Shown: positions 1 through 5,547, counted from the stretch's first letter. The stretch: DNA of 11,232 bases from Fimbriimonadales bacterium (GCA_026416655.1 JAOAES010000314.1:1-11232), one strand, 5' to 3'. Program-made: numbers and translations. The notes: generated by a model not told the origin, from the letters alone.

Positions 1-289
1 CCACCTTGCCCGTGATGCGCGTTCCGCTGGGCAGGGTGGCTTCCACCTCGCGCCCGATTAGCCCCGCCGCCTGAAAGGTCGTGAACATGTTGCCCATGCG
101 CTCCATCTGCTGGGCGGTGTTCAGCTGCGCCATCTGCGCCAGGAAGTCGCGGTCTTTCACCGGATCCATCGGGTTCTGCGAAGTGAGTTCCACGATGAGC
201 AGTCGCAAGAACTGGTAAGTATCCATCATCGTGCGTGAGCCGCCGTAGGCAGCCCCGCTTGCAGTAGACTGTATTGCTCCGATTGTCAT
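1..289 (-). CDS. flgD: Flagellar hook assembly (hook cap) protein FlgD, N-terminal part; runs off the left edge
   Basis: FlgD forms the temporary cap at the tip of the growing flagellar hook, outside the cell, on which FlgE subunits assemble. The 96 visible residues carry the family's conserved N-terminal block: QNPMDP at residues 38-43 followed by FLAQMAQLNTAQQMERM at 49-65, the segment that precedes the hook-cap domains in FlgD. LIGREVEA, which follows at about 77-84, is the usual start of the next domain. The start is ATG at 289, chosen because GGAGG lies about 8 bases upstream and because it directly begins the conserved region. It follows fliK by 27 bp on the same strand, the common fliK-flgD order, so the two are probably co-transcribed. 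The remainder of the gene lies outside the window. The family call is strong, and nothing suggests a broken gene. Confidence 0.93.
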   Translation of the reverse strand, partial: MTIGAIQSTASGAAYGGSRTMMDTYQFLRLLIVELTSQNPMDPVKDRDFLAQMAQLNTAQQMERMGNMFTTFQAAGLIGREVEATLPSGTRITGKV

Positions 290-316
290 CGAACAACCTC
301 CGTCATCTGAGTTCGC

Positions 317-1564
317 TCACACCCAGACGCTCCATCGTCCGTCGTAGTTGAGGCTGTCCGTAGCCGTTGAGGGGTGTGTGGGAAAGGTGGTGTGCGTTAT
401 CGATGTGCGGAAGGGGCGCGCCTGCGAAAAATGCGAGTGGCTTTGCCCCCCGACGTCGAAATGGGTCAGTTGCAACCCGCGCGATTCGAGTTGCTCGCGC
501 AGTTGCTGTTGCGCCTGCTGCAAGAGCTGGCGGGTGAGGTCGCGCTCGGCGTTCACCCACGCCTGCACTTCGTTGCCCGTGGTTTGGATGCGCAGCTCGA
601 TTGCGCCCAATTCGGGCGGATCAAGGCGCACGATGATTGAGTCGCGCTCGCGGTCATAGACCATGCGCTCGATGTGTTGCGCCACCTGCTCGGCAGCGTG
701 CCAGCTCGGCTCGGCGCGTGGCGATGCCTCGATGGCATGCGCCTGCGTCGTGTGGAACGCGCCATGCTGGGCAGCTGCGCCGTGTGATGCGCTGGGAGGC
801 ACAACGCGCTCAGGAGAAGGTTCGAACGGCTCATGCGGCGCGCGCCTGCCCTCCACAGAATGGGGAGGGGATTCCTGCGCACCTTCTGCAGATTGCAACA
901 GCGAGGAGAGCGTCTCGCCCTGACGGGCGGACGGCACAGGGGAGACACCCTCCACGCCGTTAGAGGAAAGCGGTTCCGCCCTCACCCCCGACCCTTCTCC
1001 AGCCACGCGGGAGAGGGGAGTTTGATTCATGGTGTCGGTTTCGTTGGACGCAACCTCACTTCGCAGGGGCGCGTCCCGCTGAACCTCATTCCCCAGCCCC
1101 CTCTCCGAAAAGGCAACCTCACCCCCAAGCCCATCCGAAAAAGCAGCCTCACCCCCAAGCCCCCTCTCCGTAAACGGAGAGGGGGTAGTTCCCTCCTCTC
1201 CGTTCACGGAGAGGGGGGACAGGGGGGTGAGTTCAGAAACTTGATCCTTTCCCTCGCTTACTGGGTTCGGGGATGTCAAGGAAAGAGGGTTAAGCTCCGT
1301 GTTTTCCCTCACCCCCAACTCCTCTCCCGCGACGCGGGAGAAGGGGGTTCCATCCCCGCTCTCCCAGTGTGTGGGAGAGGGGGTCAGGGGGTGAGGGCTA
1401 ATCAGTATCCCCATCCCACCCAAGTCGGTATCTGAATCGAGCAGTTCATGCAGCACCTGCTCAAACACCCCCGCATCGCTGGAATCCGCGCTCGCTGCGT
1501 CCACTGGCAGGTTGACCTTCATGTCGGGCGTCGGCTCCAGCGCAATCATCGGCGTCCACATCAC
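317..1564 (-). CDS. fliK: Flagellar hook-length control protein FliK with a repeat-derived central region
   Basis: FliK is secreted during hook building, acts as a molecular ruler, and switches the flagellar export gate from hook to filament substrates. The C-terminal domain is clear at about residues 287-372 of 415: an amphipathic segment, then RLDPPELGAIELRI (the family's L-x-P-x-x-LG signature), a coiled QLLQQAQQQLREQL helix and an LTHFDV strand. A short unique N-terminus (1-54) and a Pro/Ser/Gly-rich linker precede it. Residues about 56-245 are largely translations of short palindromic DNA repeats in both orientations, giving recurring phrases such as TPLSRVAGEGSGVRA and TPFSRVAGEELGVRE. 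The start is uncertain: GTG 1564, ATG 1561, ATG 1549 and ATG 1522 are in frame. ATG 1561 or GTG 1564 would be almost leaderless from the sigma-28-like promoter just upstream. It leads the fliK-flgD operon. The frame stays open throughout, so it looks functional despite the insertions. Confidence 0.9.
   Translation of the reverse strand: MMWTPMIALEPTPDMKVNLPVDAASADSSDAGVFEQVLHELLDSDTDLGGMGILISPHPLTPSPTHWESGDGTPFSRVAGEELGVRENTELNPLSLTSPNPVSEGKDQVSELTPLSPLSVNGEEGTTPSPFTERGLGGEAAFSDGLGGEVAFSERGLGNEVQRDAPLRSEVASNETDTMNQTPLSRVAGEGSGVRAEPLSSNGVEGVSPVPSARQGETLSSLLQSAEGAQESPPHSVEGRRAPHEPFEPSPERVVPPSASHGAAAQHGAFHTTQAHAIEASPRAEPSWHAAEQVAQHIERMVYDRERDSIIVRLDPPELGAIELRIQTTGNEVQAWVNAERDLTRQLLQQAQQQLREQLESRGLQLTHFDVGGQSHSHFSQARPFRTSITHTTFPTHPSTATDSLNYDGRWSVWV
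849..970. repeat. Two degenerate copies of the GC-rich palindromic repeat inside fliK
   Basis: Two imperfect palindromes resemble the clearer elements further right. One lies at 849-870 (CCCTCC and GGGAGGGG arms around ACAGAAT) and one at about 945-966 (CCCTCCACG arm and a CGTTAGAGG arm). In the fliK frame they encode PHSVEGR and PLSSNGVEG, which resemble PLSVNGEEG from the well-preserved element at 1191-1231. I read them as decayed older copies. The similarity is short and could partly reflect biased composition. Confidence 0.4.
979..1018 (+). repeat. Single palindromic repeat copy (forward orientation) within fliK
   Basis: The element begins CCCTCACCCCCGACCC and continues into a palindrome with CTTCTCC and GGGAGAGGGG arms around a short loop. 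It matches the copy at 1306-1347 in order and length. On the fliK strand it encodes TPLSRVAGEGSGVRA, in the same reading frame as the copy at 1306-1347. Unlike the two doublets, there is no inverted partner close by. Confidence 0.75.
1082..1146 (+). repeat. Two partial tandem copies of the repeat's left arm within fliK
   Basis: Units of about 30-33 bases starting AACCTCA-CCCC and ending in CCGAAAA occur at about 1082-1114 and 1115-1144, directly ahead of a complete copy starting at 1147. They retain the CCTCACCCCCAAGCCC arm but lose the second half of the palindrome. Translated, the three adjoining units give LGGEAAFSDG, LGGEVAFSERG and LGNEV, so the array stays in the fliK frame. The unit at 1115-1144 is three bases shorter, a frame-preserving difference. 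Confidence 0.7.
1147..1231. repeat. REPIN-like doublet 1: two palindromic elements head-to-head within fliK
   Basis: A left element (1147-1185) has CTCACCCCC, then a CCCCCTCTCCG / CGGAGAGGGGG hairpin with a TAAA loop. A 5-base gap follows. A right element in opposite orientation (1191-1231) has a CTCTCCG / CGGAGAG hairpin with a TTCA loop, then GGGGGACA and GGGGGTGAG. The outer ends, CTCACCCCC at 1148-1156 and GGGGGTGAG at 1223-1231, are perfect inverted repeats. This nested layout of two hairpins inside an outer inverted repeat is the general plan of REPINs (paired REP sequences moved by RAYT transposases). No such transposase is in the window, so the mobility mechanism is inferred by analogy. 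Confidence 0.8.
1306..1397. repeat. REPIN-like doublet 2: two palindromic elements head-to-head within fliK
   Basis: The left element (1306-1347) begins CCCTCACCCCC and contains a CTCTCCCGC / GCGGGAGA palindrome. The right element (1354-1397), inverted, contains a CTCTCCC / GGGAGAG palindrome and ends GGGGGTGAGGG. The outer 11 bases, 1306-1316 and 1387-1397, are perfect inverted repeats. The doublet is about 92 bp, close in size and layout to doublet 1 but with different loops and inner stems, so the pair looks like two independently placed family members rather than a local duplication. It is translated in fliK as roughly residues 56-87. Confidence 0.8.
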
Positions 1565-1570
1565 CCCGTA

Positions 1571-1596
1571 TTATTGGCAGTGGACAGAAATCTTTA
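1571..1596 (-). promoter_or_regulatory. Candidate sigma-28 (FliA/SigD) flagellar promoter for fliK-flgD
   Basis: Read on the minus strand, TAAAGATT (1596-1589) is followed after 10 bases by GCCAATAA (1578-1571). The sigma-28 consensus is TAAAGTTT, 11 bases, GCCGATAA, so each box differs at one position and the spacer is one base short, which is within the range seen for SigD-type promoters. It lies immediately upstream of the flagellar gene fliK, where such a promoter makes sense. The predicted transcript would start close to the first in-frame start codons (1564/1561), implying a very short leader. Confidence 0.6.
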
Positions 1597-1624
1597 GAGG
1601 TGGTAGGATTCCCAGCCTGTGCGT

Positions 1625-1630
1625 CATAAT
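1625..1630 (+). promoter_or_regulatory. Candidate -10 box (CATAAT) for the carboxypeptidase gene, leaderless-type spacing
   Basis: CATAAT ends 7 bases before the ATG at 1638, so transcription would begin at or next to the start codon. There is no well-placed ribosome binding site (AGAGG at 1631-1635 is only two bases from the ATG) and no convincing -35 box. It faces away from the fliK promoter in a 73-bp divergent gap. Confidence 0.4.
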
Positions 1631-1637
1631 AGAGGCT

Positions 1638-2924
1638 ATGCGCCGACTGTCTATCGCGTGGCTAATGGGGCTGCTGGGCATCGCGTATTGCTGGGCAGGC
1701 GCGCCGCAGGTGCAAGCGCGCGCCGCTATCCTGATGGACGCAGAGACAGGGCAGGTGCTCTACGCCAAAAACGCCCACACGAAGCTGCCCCCTGCCAGCC
1801 TGACCAAAATCATGACGGCGATTATCGTGCTGGAACGATGCGGGTTGGACGATGTGGTGAAAGCATCCAGCCGCGCAGTCAACACTAAGCCCAGCTCGAT
1901 GCATTTGCGCGAGGGGGAGGTGGTGAAGGTACGCGACCTGCTCTACGCGCTGATGCTGCGCTCCGCCAACGACGCCGCCGTCGCCTTAGCCGAGCATACA
2001 GCAGGCTCTATTGAGGCATTCGCGCGACTCATGAACGCGAAGGCGCGGGAAATCGGCGCGAAAAACACTCACTTCGTGAACCCGCACGGCTTGCATGACC
2101 CCAAGCATATCTCCACCGCTTACGATCTCGCGCTCATCACCCGCTATGCGATGGCGAACGAGACCTTCCGCGAAATTGTCAAAACACGCTACTACATCGT
2201 GGAACGCTCCCAGAATCAGGACGACCTGTGGATGGTGAATAAGGCGAAGTTTCTGCGGGAGTACGCCTATGCGGAGGGGGTGAAAACGGGCTACACGAAC
2301 CCTGCGGGCTTCTGTTTTGCGGGGTCGGCGATGCGCGATGGGCGAAGGCAGATTACCGTCGTGCTGAACAGCCCGCAGCGCGAGGCGGACACGATTGCGC
2401 TGATGGAACACGGCTTCAACGACTGGGAACGCACAGAGCTGCGTGCAGGCTCGCTGGTGGGGACGGCACAGGCACAGAACGGCGACCCGGAACAGGTTTC
2501 GGTGCGTCTTGCCGATTCGCTGGTGTGGCTCATACCGAAAGCGCAACGGGCGCGCTATCGCTGGACAGTCCATGTAGAGTCGCTCCACGCCCCCCTGAGG
2601 GCAGGCGATTCAGCGGGGTGGCTGGTGGTCTATCGTGACGAGAAGCCGTTTCTCAAAGCGCCTGTCGTGGTCGCTCACGATGTGGCGCGCCGATTCCGGA
2701 TGCCCACGCCGCTTGGCATGATGATAGTAGCAAGCATAATGATGGGGGTTCTCCGTTGGCGGCTCCGCGCACGCCGCCAACGACGCGCACGGCTCTATCG
2801 CCGACTTATGGATTCGGCTCCCGCACACCGAGAATGTACGCCAGGAGCGCTGCCAGCGCGACTGTACCCCAGAGAAACTTCGACCAGCTGGGGAAGGCGT
2901 AGAACGAGAAGAACGCCTCTGTGA
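1638..2924 (+). CDS. dacA: D-alanyl-D-alanine carboxypeptidase (PBP5/DacA type, peptidase family S11)
   Basis: This enzyme trims the terminal D-Ala from peptidoglycan stem peptides on the outer face of the cytoplasmic membrane. All three penicillin-binding motifs are present: S54-LT-K57 (SxxK), S109-A-N111 (SxN) and K216-TG (KTG). An N-terminal signal peptide (about 1-28, ending VQA) leads into the ARAAILMDAETGQVLY start of the mature domain. A beta-rich region at about 266-350 resembles the PBP5 C-terminal domain, and a hydrophobic stretch at 359-371 followed by arginines is a likely membrane anchor. The start at 1638 rather than an upstream codon at 1512 is chosen because it begins exactly at the signal peptide and lies just beyond a -10-like box. 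The last 40 or so residues after RRLMDS are polar, Arg/Pro-rich and antisense to the end of the convergent SpoIIM-family gene. They are probably a non-conserved tail gained by extension. Confidence 0.9.
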   Translation: MRRLSIAWLMGLLGIAYCWAGAPQVQARAAILMDAETGQVLYAKNAHTKLPPASLTKIMTAIIVLERCGLDDVVKASSRAVNTKPSSMHLREGEVVKVRDLLYALMLRSANDAAVALAEHTAGSIEAFARLMNAKAREIGAKNTHFVNPHGLHDPKHISTAYDLALITRYAMANETFREIVKTRYYIVERSQNQDDLWMVNKAKFLREYAYAEGVKTGYTNPAGFCFAGSAMRDGRRQITVVLNSPQREADTIALMEHGFNDWERTELRAGSLVGTAQAQNGDPEQVSVRLADSLVWLIPKAQRARYRWTVHVESLHAPLRAGDSAGWLVVYRDEKPFLKAPVVVAHDVARRFRMPTPLGMMIVASIMMGVLRWRLRARRQRRARLYRRLMDSAPAHRECTPGALPARLYPRETSTSWGRRRTRRTPL

Positions 2925-3768
2925 ACGCCGCGATAAAAATCAGCACGAGGGAGCCTGCGAGTATCCAGAAGGCGTCAGGCGCGACCTGTCGTACCGCTTC
3001 GGGGCGCGTCAAATCGCCCGGCGCAATCATCGCGCGTCCCAGCATCAGCCCTGCCCCGCCGCACAAAAACACCGCGCCCAGTTCCGGCACGCCGTGCGGA
3101 TAGATGGAGACCAGCAGGAACCCCAGCTTGCCGACATGATACATCTCGCCTGCCAGAGTCCCCAACAGAAAGCCGTTGGTAATCAGCAGGTAGACCGTCG
3201 GGATCGCCCAGAAGACGCCCAGCCCGAACGCCAGCATCGCCACACGCGAATTGTTCACGAAGTAGAAACTGCTCATCACAGACGCGAAGCCCATCTCGCC
3301 CGGCTGATACTGCTTCCCCGACTTCCAGTGTTCGAACACGGGACGCCACTGCGGGTCGACCAGCGTCTGGGCAATCGCGGGGTTCGCCAGAATCATCGTG
3401 AAGGGAATCAGCGCGCCCAGCAGCGTTAGCGCGATTGCCAGCCACACATAGCGATGGCGTCGGCGCACGGCGGCGGGAAACGAGTACCAGAAGAGTCGCA
3501 GCGCGTTTTTGACGCTGCCCCGCTTCGAACGGTAGAGAATCCCGTGCGCCCGTCCCAGCAGGCTGTTGAGATACTCCACCACGCTGGCGTCCGCGCCCTG
3601 CTGTCGCGCGTAGGCTAAGTCCGCCGCCGTCTGTCGATAGAGCCTGCCCAGCTCGTCCAGCGCGGCGCGATCCAACCCCGCGCCCCCACTCCAGCGCAGG
3701 GCGTCCAGCAGCTGCTCAAACCGCTGCCACCGCTCTTTCCGACGCTCCACAAACAGGCGCACATTCAT
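2806..3768 (-). CDS. SpoIIM-family (stage II sporulation protein M / DUF95) integral membrane protein
   Basis: The 320-residue protein has a basic, helical cytoplasmic N-terminus (1-105) and then several membrane segments at about 107-127, 175-205, 215-245, 266-285 and 297-314. Family marks are VNNSRVA at about 171-177 and the PHGVPEL loop at 224-230. SpoIIM takes part in septal peptidoglycan remodelling during engulfment in Bacillus, but relatives are widespread in non-sporulating bacteria with no settled role, and nothing else here suggests sporulation. The start ATG at 3768 has GAGG about 7 bases upstream, overlapping the stop of the preceding Uma2-like gene 9 bp away, so the two may be co-transcribed. 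Its 3' end overlaps the convergent carboxypeptidase gene by 119 bp. The C-terminal helix looks normal, so this gene is the constrained partner in that overlap. Confidence 0.85.
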   Translation of the reverse strand: MNVRLFVERRKERWQRFEQLLDALRWSGGAGLDRAALDELGRLYRQTAADLAYARQQGADASVVEYLNSLLGRAHGILYRSKRGSVKNALRLFWYSFPAAVRRRHRYVWLAIALTLLGALIPFTMILANPAIAQTLVDPQWRPVFEHWKSGKQYQPGEMGFASVMSSFYFVNNSRVAMLAFGLGVFWAIPTVYLLITNGFLLGTLAGEMYHVGKLGFLLVSIYPHGVPELGAVFLCGGAGLMLGRAMIAPGDLTRPEAVRQVAPDAFWILAGSLVLIFIAAFTEAFFSFYAFPSWSKFLWGTVALAALLAYILGVREPNP

Positions 3769-3777
3769 ACGATAGCC

Positions 3778-4149
3778 TCACACCAAGCCCAGCTGCTTCA
3801 GCACATCCCATACCGGCGGACGCTCCCACAGCCAGCGCACTTCCAGCCAGAACCCTTCCAGTATGCGACTGCGATAGATCCCCTCCGAGCCGCTGAACGC
3901 GGTGCGATATGCGCCCGTCTCATCCCGCTGGAAAAACTCCGCATATCGACGCTCCGGGTCAATTACCCAGTATTCAGGTACGCCCGCCGAGTTGATATCC
4001 TGATGCTCCACAGATACTGGCATTTTCAGAACAACCTCCCCGTCTACCCACTCGGCGTGGGTGTCTTCCTCGAGCCACTCCAGGAACTCCTCGAACGAGA
4101 CCTTGTCCTGCGGCGGCGTGCGAGTCTCGGCGTAGATGACCTGTTCCAT
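3778..4149 (-). pseudogene. Uma2-family endonuclease (DUF820) with internal in-frame deletion removing the catalytic core
   Basis: Uma2 proteins are PD-(D/E)XK-type nuclease relatives, usually about 190-200 residues. This copy has 123. The N-terminal part is normal (VSFEEFLEWLEEDTHAEWVDGE at 17-38, then SVEHQDI at 46-52), as is the C-terminal part (AGVPEYWVIDPERR at 55-68, GFWLEV at 99-104, DVLKQLGL at the end). The two are joined by only N-S at 53-54. From family knowledge the missing stretch, roughly 70-85 residues, holds the Asp of the PD motif, the E-x-x-S strand and the conserved Lys/Tyr region, so catalytic activity should be lost. The frame is intact. The start is ATG 4149, preceded by GGTGAG, and fits the family N-terminus. 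A TTG at 4188 would add 13 unconserved residues. It lies 9 bp before the SpoIIM-family gene. It could still be translated as an inactive small protein. Confidence 0.75.
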
Positions 4150-4183
4150 CGTTCTCACCCTGCCTAAAGAATACCTCAGCGGG

Positions 4184-4189
4184 TACAAT
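4184..4189 (+). promoter_or_regulatory. Candidate -10 box (TACAAT) for the flavin reductase gene, leaderless-type spacing
   Basis: TACAAT ends 10 bases before the ATG at 4200, and no purine-rich ribosome binding site lies between them. This is the same arrangement as at 1625-1638. A start site about 7 bases downstream would leave a leader of only a few bases. No convincing -35 box was found. Confidence 0.45.
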
Positions 4190-4199
4190 CCTCTATGTT

Positions 4200-4703
4200 A
4201 TGCAACCTCTATCCCAAATTGACCGCGAAGCGTGGCGGTTTATCAACTCGGTCAGTATCGTAACGGTGTCCGTTGACGGCGTTGTAAACGCGATGAGCGC
4301 GGAGTGGTGCGCCCCTGTGTCGCTCAAGCCGCCGCTGATTGGCGTGTTTGTCGGCGAGGAGCGATTTACCCGCCCGCTGATCGAGCGCGCCGAGACTTTT
4401 GGCGTGAGCCTGCTTGCCGAGGATCAGGCGTGGATTGGGCGCGTGTGCGGCAGGCATTCCGGGCGCGAGGTCAACAAAATCGCCGAGTTTAATCTCCCGG
4501 TAGAGCCTGCGCGGTTTATCGACGCGCCGTTGATTGCGGGCGCGGCGGCGCAGTTCGAGTGCCGCGTGCTGGAGCGGCGGGTATACGGCAGCCACATGCT
4601 GGTTGTGGGCGAGCCATTGCGAGCGGTAGGCAACCCCGAAAAACGGGCAATCGCCTACTCACGCGGACGATTCTACCGACTGGGCGAGGAAATCGTGGGT
4701 TAA
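4200..4703 (+). CDS. Flavin reductase-like domain protein (FMN-binding split barrel)
   Basis: Members bind FMN or FAD and use NAD(P)H to make reduced flavin, often as the reductase half of two-component monooxygenases. The 167-residue length is normal for a single-domain member. The family core is clear: VNAMSAEWCAPVSLKPPLIGV at 29-49 (FMN-binding loop and strand), ETFGVSLLAEDQ at 65-76, GREVNK at 88-93, and the AQFECRVLERRVYGSHMLVVGE barrel strands at 117-138. Physiological substrate and partner cannot be told from the sequence, and no monooxygenase is nearby. The start ATG is at 4200. An out-of-frame ATG lies at 4195. It has its own promoter-like TACAAT, diverges from the Uma2 remnant and converges on the prepilin-like gene. 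Its TAA stop overlaps the A-run that serves as T-tract of the opposite-strand terminator. Confidence 0.87.
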   Translation: MQPLSQIDREAWRFINSVSIVTVSVDGVVNAMSAEWCAPVSLKPPLIGVFVGEERFTRPLIERAETFGVSLLAEDQAWIGRVCGRHSGREVNKIAEFNLPVEPARFIDAPLIAGAAAQFECRVLERRVYGSHMLVVGEPLRAVGNPEKRAIAYSRGRFYRLGEEIVG

Positions 4704-4738
4704 AAAGGCAGGGGGGCAGATTGCCATCTACCCCCTGC
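4702..4738 (-). terminator. Rho-independent terminator for the minus-strand prepilin-like gene
   Basis: GCAGGGGG (4708-4715) pairs with CCCCCTGC (4731-4738) to form an 8-bp stem with a 15-base loop. AAAAA at 4702-4706 becomes TTTTT directly after the stem on the minus strand. It lies about 27 bp beyond the stop of the gene at 4765. On the plus strand no T-run follows, so it serves the minus strand mainly. Confidence 0.8.
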
Positions 4739-4764
4739 TGAAAGGTTCTACTGTCGCGATTCGC

Positions 4765-5547
4765 TTAAGTGTTTGGCGTACCGCCCGGAATGCCCGACAG
4801 GTCGCACGGTAGCGTGTAGGTGTCCACCTCGCCGCTACTGGTGGGCGAGCGTCCCGGAATGCGCGCGTCGCGCCGATACCACTTCGCATGTCCGTCCACA
4901 AAGTTGATATTGATGCCGTCCTTGTGGCGCGGGTCGCCCGGGAAGTTGTCCCAGCCGAACGGTCCCACAGGACGCGGGCAACGCGGGTCGATGGGCGGGT
5001 CGCTCGCACGCTTGTACACGGAGTCGTAGAACATCGTCGTGTTCACGGGATCCTGAATCGCTGCTAACGGCACCACTGGGTCTTGCTCGAACAAGCCCGG
5101 CGGCAGCGCAGGATCCTGGAACAGCGCGAAGTTCAGCGCGTACGACGCATAGCGGAAATTGCCGCTGGTGCGCAGTCCCAGTGTCGCCAGAATTGCCTGA
5201 AAGTCAATTCCAGGGCGGTTCGAAGGGCACACCAGAATCTCGACGTTCTTCATATACGGCATCACTGCGTCAAACACCGTGAATACACGGTCGTTGGAGC
5301 CGGGGTTCAGGATTGCCCTGTCCATGCTGTACACGCTCTGGGGGAACAGCTCGTCATAGTCCTGTACATAGCTCAGCGTCGCCAGCGCGAACTGGCGCAG
5401 GTTGCTTAGACACGAGGTCTGACGTGCGCTCTCACGCGCTTGAGCAAATACAGGGAACAGAATCGCCGCCAGAATGGCGATAATCGCGATTACAACCAGC
5501 AACTCAATCAGCGTGAATCCACGCCGAAACGCTATCGACTTACCCAT
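4765..5547 (-). CDS. Prepilin-type N-terminal cleavage/methylation protein, DUF1559-like, H-X9-DG type
   Basis: A pseudopilin-like protein. MGKSIAFRR-G10 precedes FTLIELLVVIAII, the class III signal cut by prepilin peptidase after G10, with E15 being the conserved Glu and residues 11-34 the hydrophobic helix. The periplasmic part carries FAQARESARQTSCLSNLRQ (34-52), typical of the family, and near the end H208 followed nine residues later by D218-G219 and HAKW, the H-X9-DG signature. The 260-residue length is normal. Large paralogous sets of such proteins are known in Planctomycetes and Armatimonadota. Their individual roles, structural or surface-associated, are mostly unknown, and no type II or IV machinery is adjacent. 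The start at 5547 is fixed by the signal peptide, although no clear ribosome binding site is present. It is divergent from gatB and ends in a strong terminator. Confidence 0.9.
   Translation of the reverse strand: MGKSIAFRRGFTLIELLVVIAIIAILAAILFPVFAQARESARQTSCLSNLRQFALATLSYVQDYDELFPQSVYSMDRAILNPGSNDRVFTVFDAVMPYMKNVEILVCPSNRPGIDFQAILATLGLRTSGNFRYASYALNFALFQDPALPPGLFEQDPVVPLAAIQDPVNTTMFYDSVYKRASDPPIDPRCPRPVGPFGWDNFPGDPRHKDGININFVDGHAKWYRRDARIPGRSPTSSGEVDTYTLPCDLSGIPGGTPNT

Noticed and set aside
1082..1231. Regularly spaced repeats that could suggest a CRISPR array
   Set aside because: The units are directly adjacent or overlapping, with no unique spacers of constant length, they are palindromic in both orientations, and the region is coding. 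No cas genes are nearby.
833..1435. Long plus-strand open frame (about 200 codons) opposite the fliK repeats
   Set aside because: It is antisense to fliK, has no ribosome binding site or family resemblance, and stays open only because the GC-rich repeats lack stop codons in most frames.
1512..1637. Upstream extension of the carboxypeptidase to a start at 1512
   Set aside because: It would place 42 unconserved residues before the signal peptide, overlap the fliK start and read through both promoter elements.
1986..2588. Minus-strand open frame of about 200 codons inside the carboxypeptidase gene
   Set aside because: It is the shadow of a clearly conserved gene with all three active-site motifs. 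The antisense product has no recognisable features.
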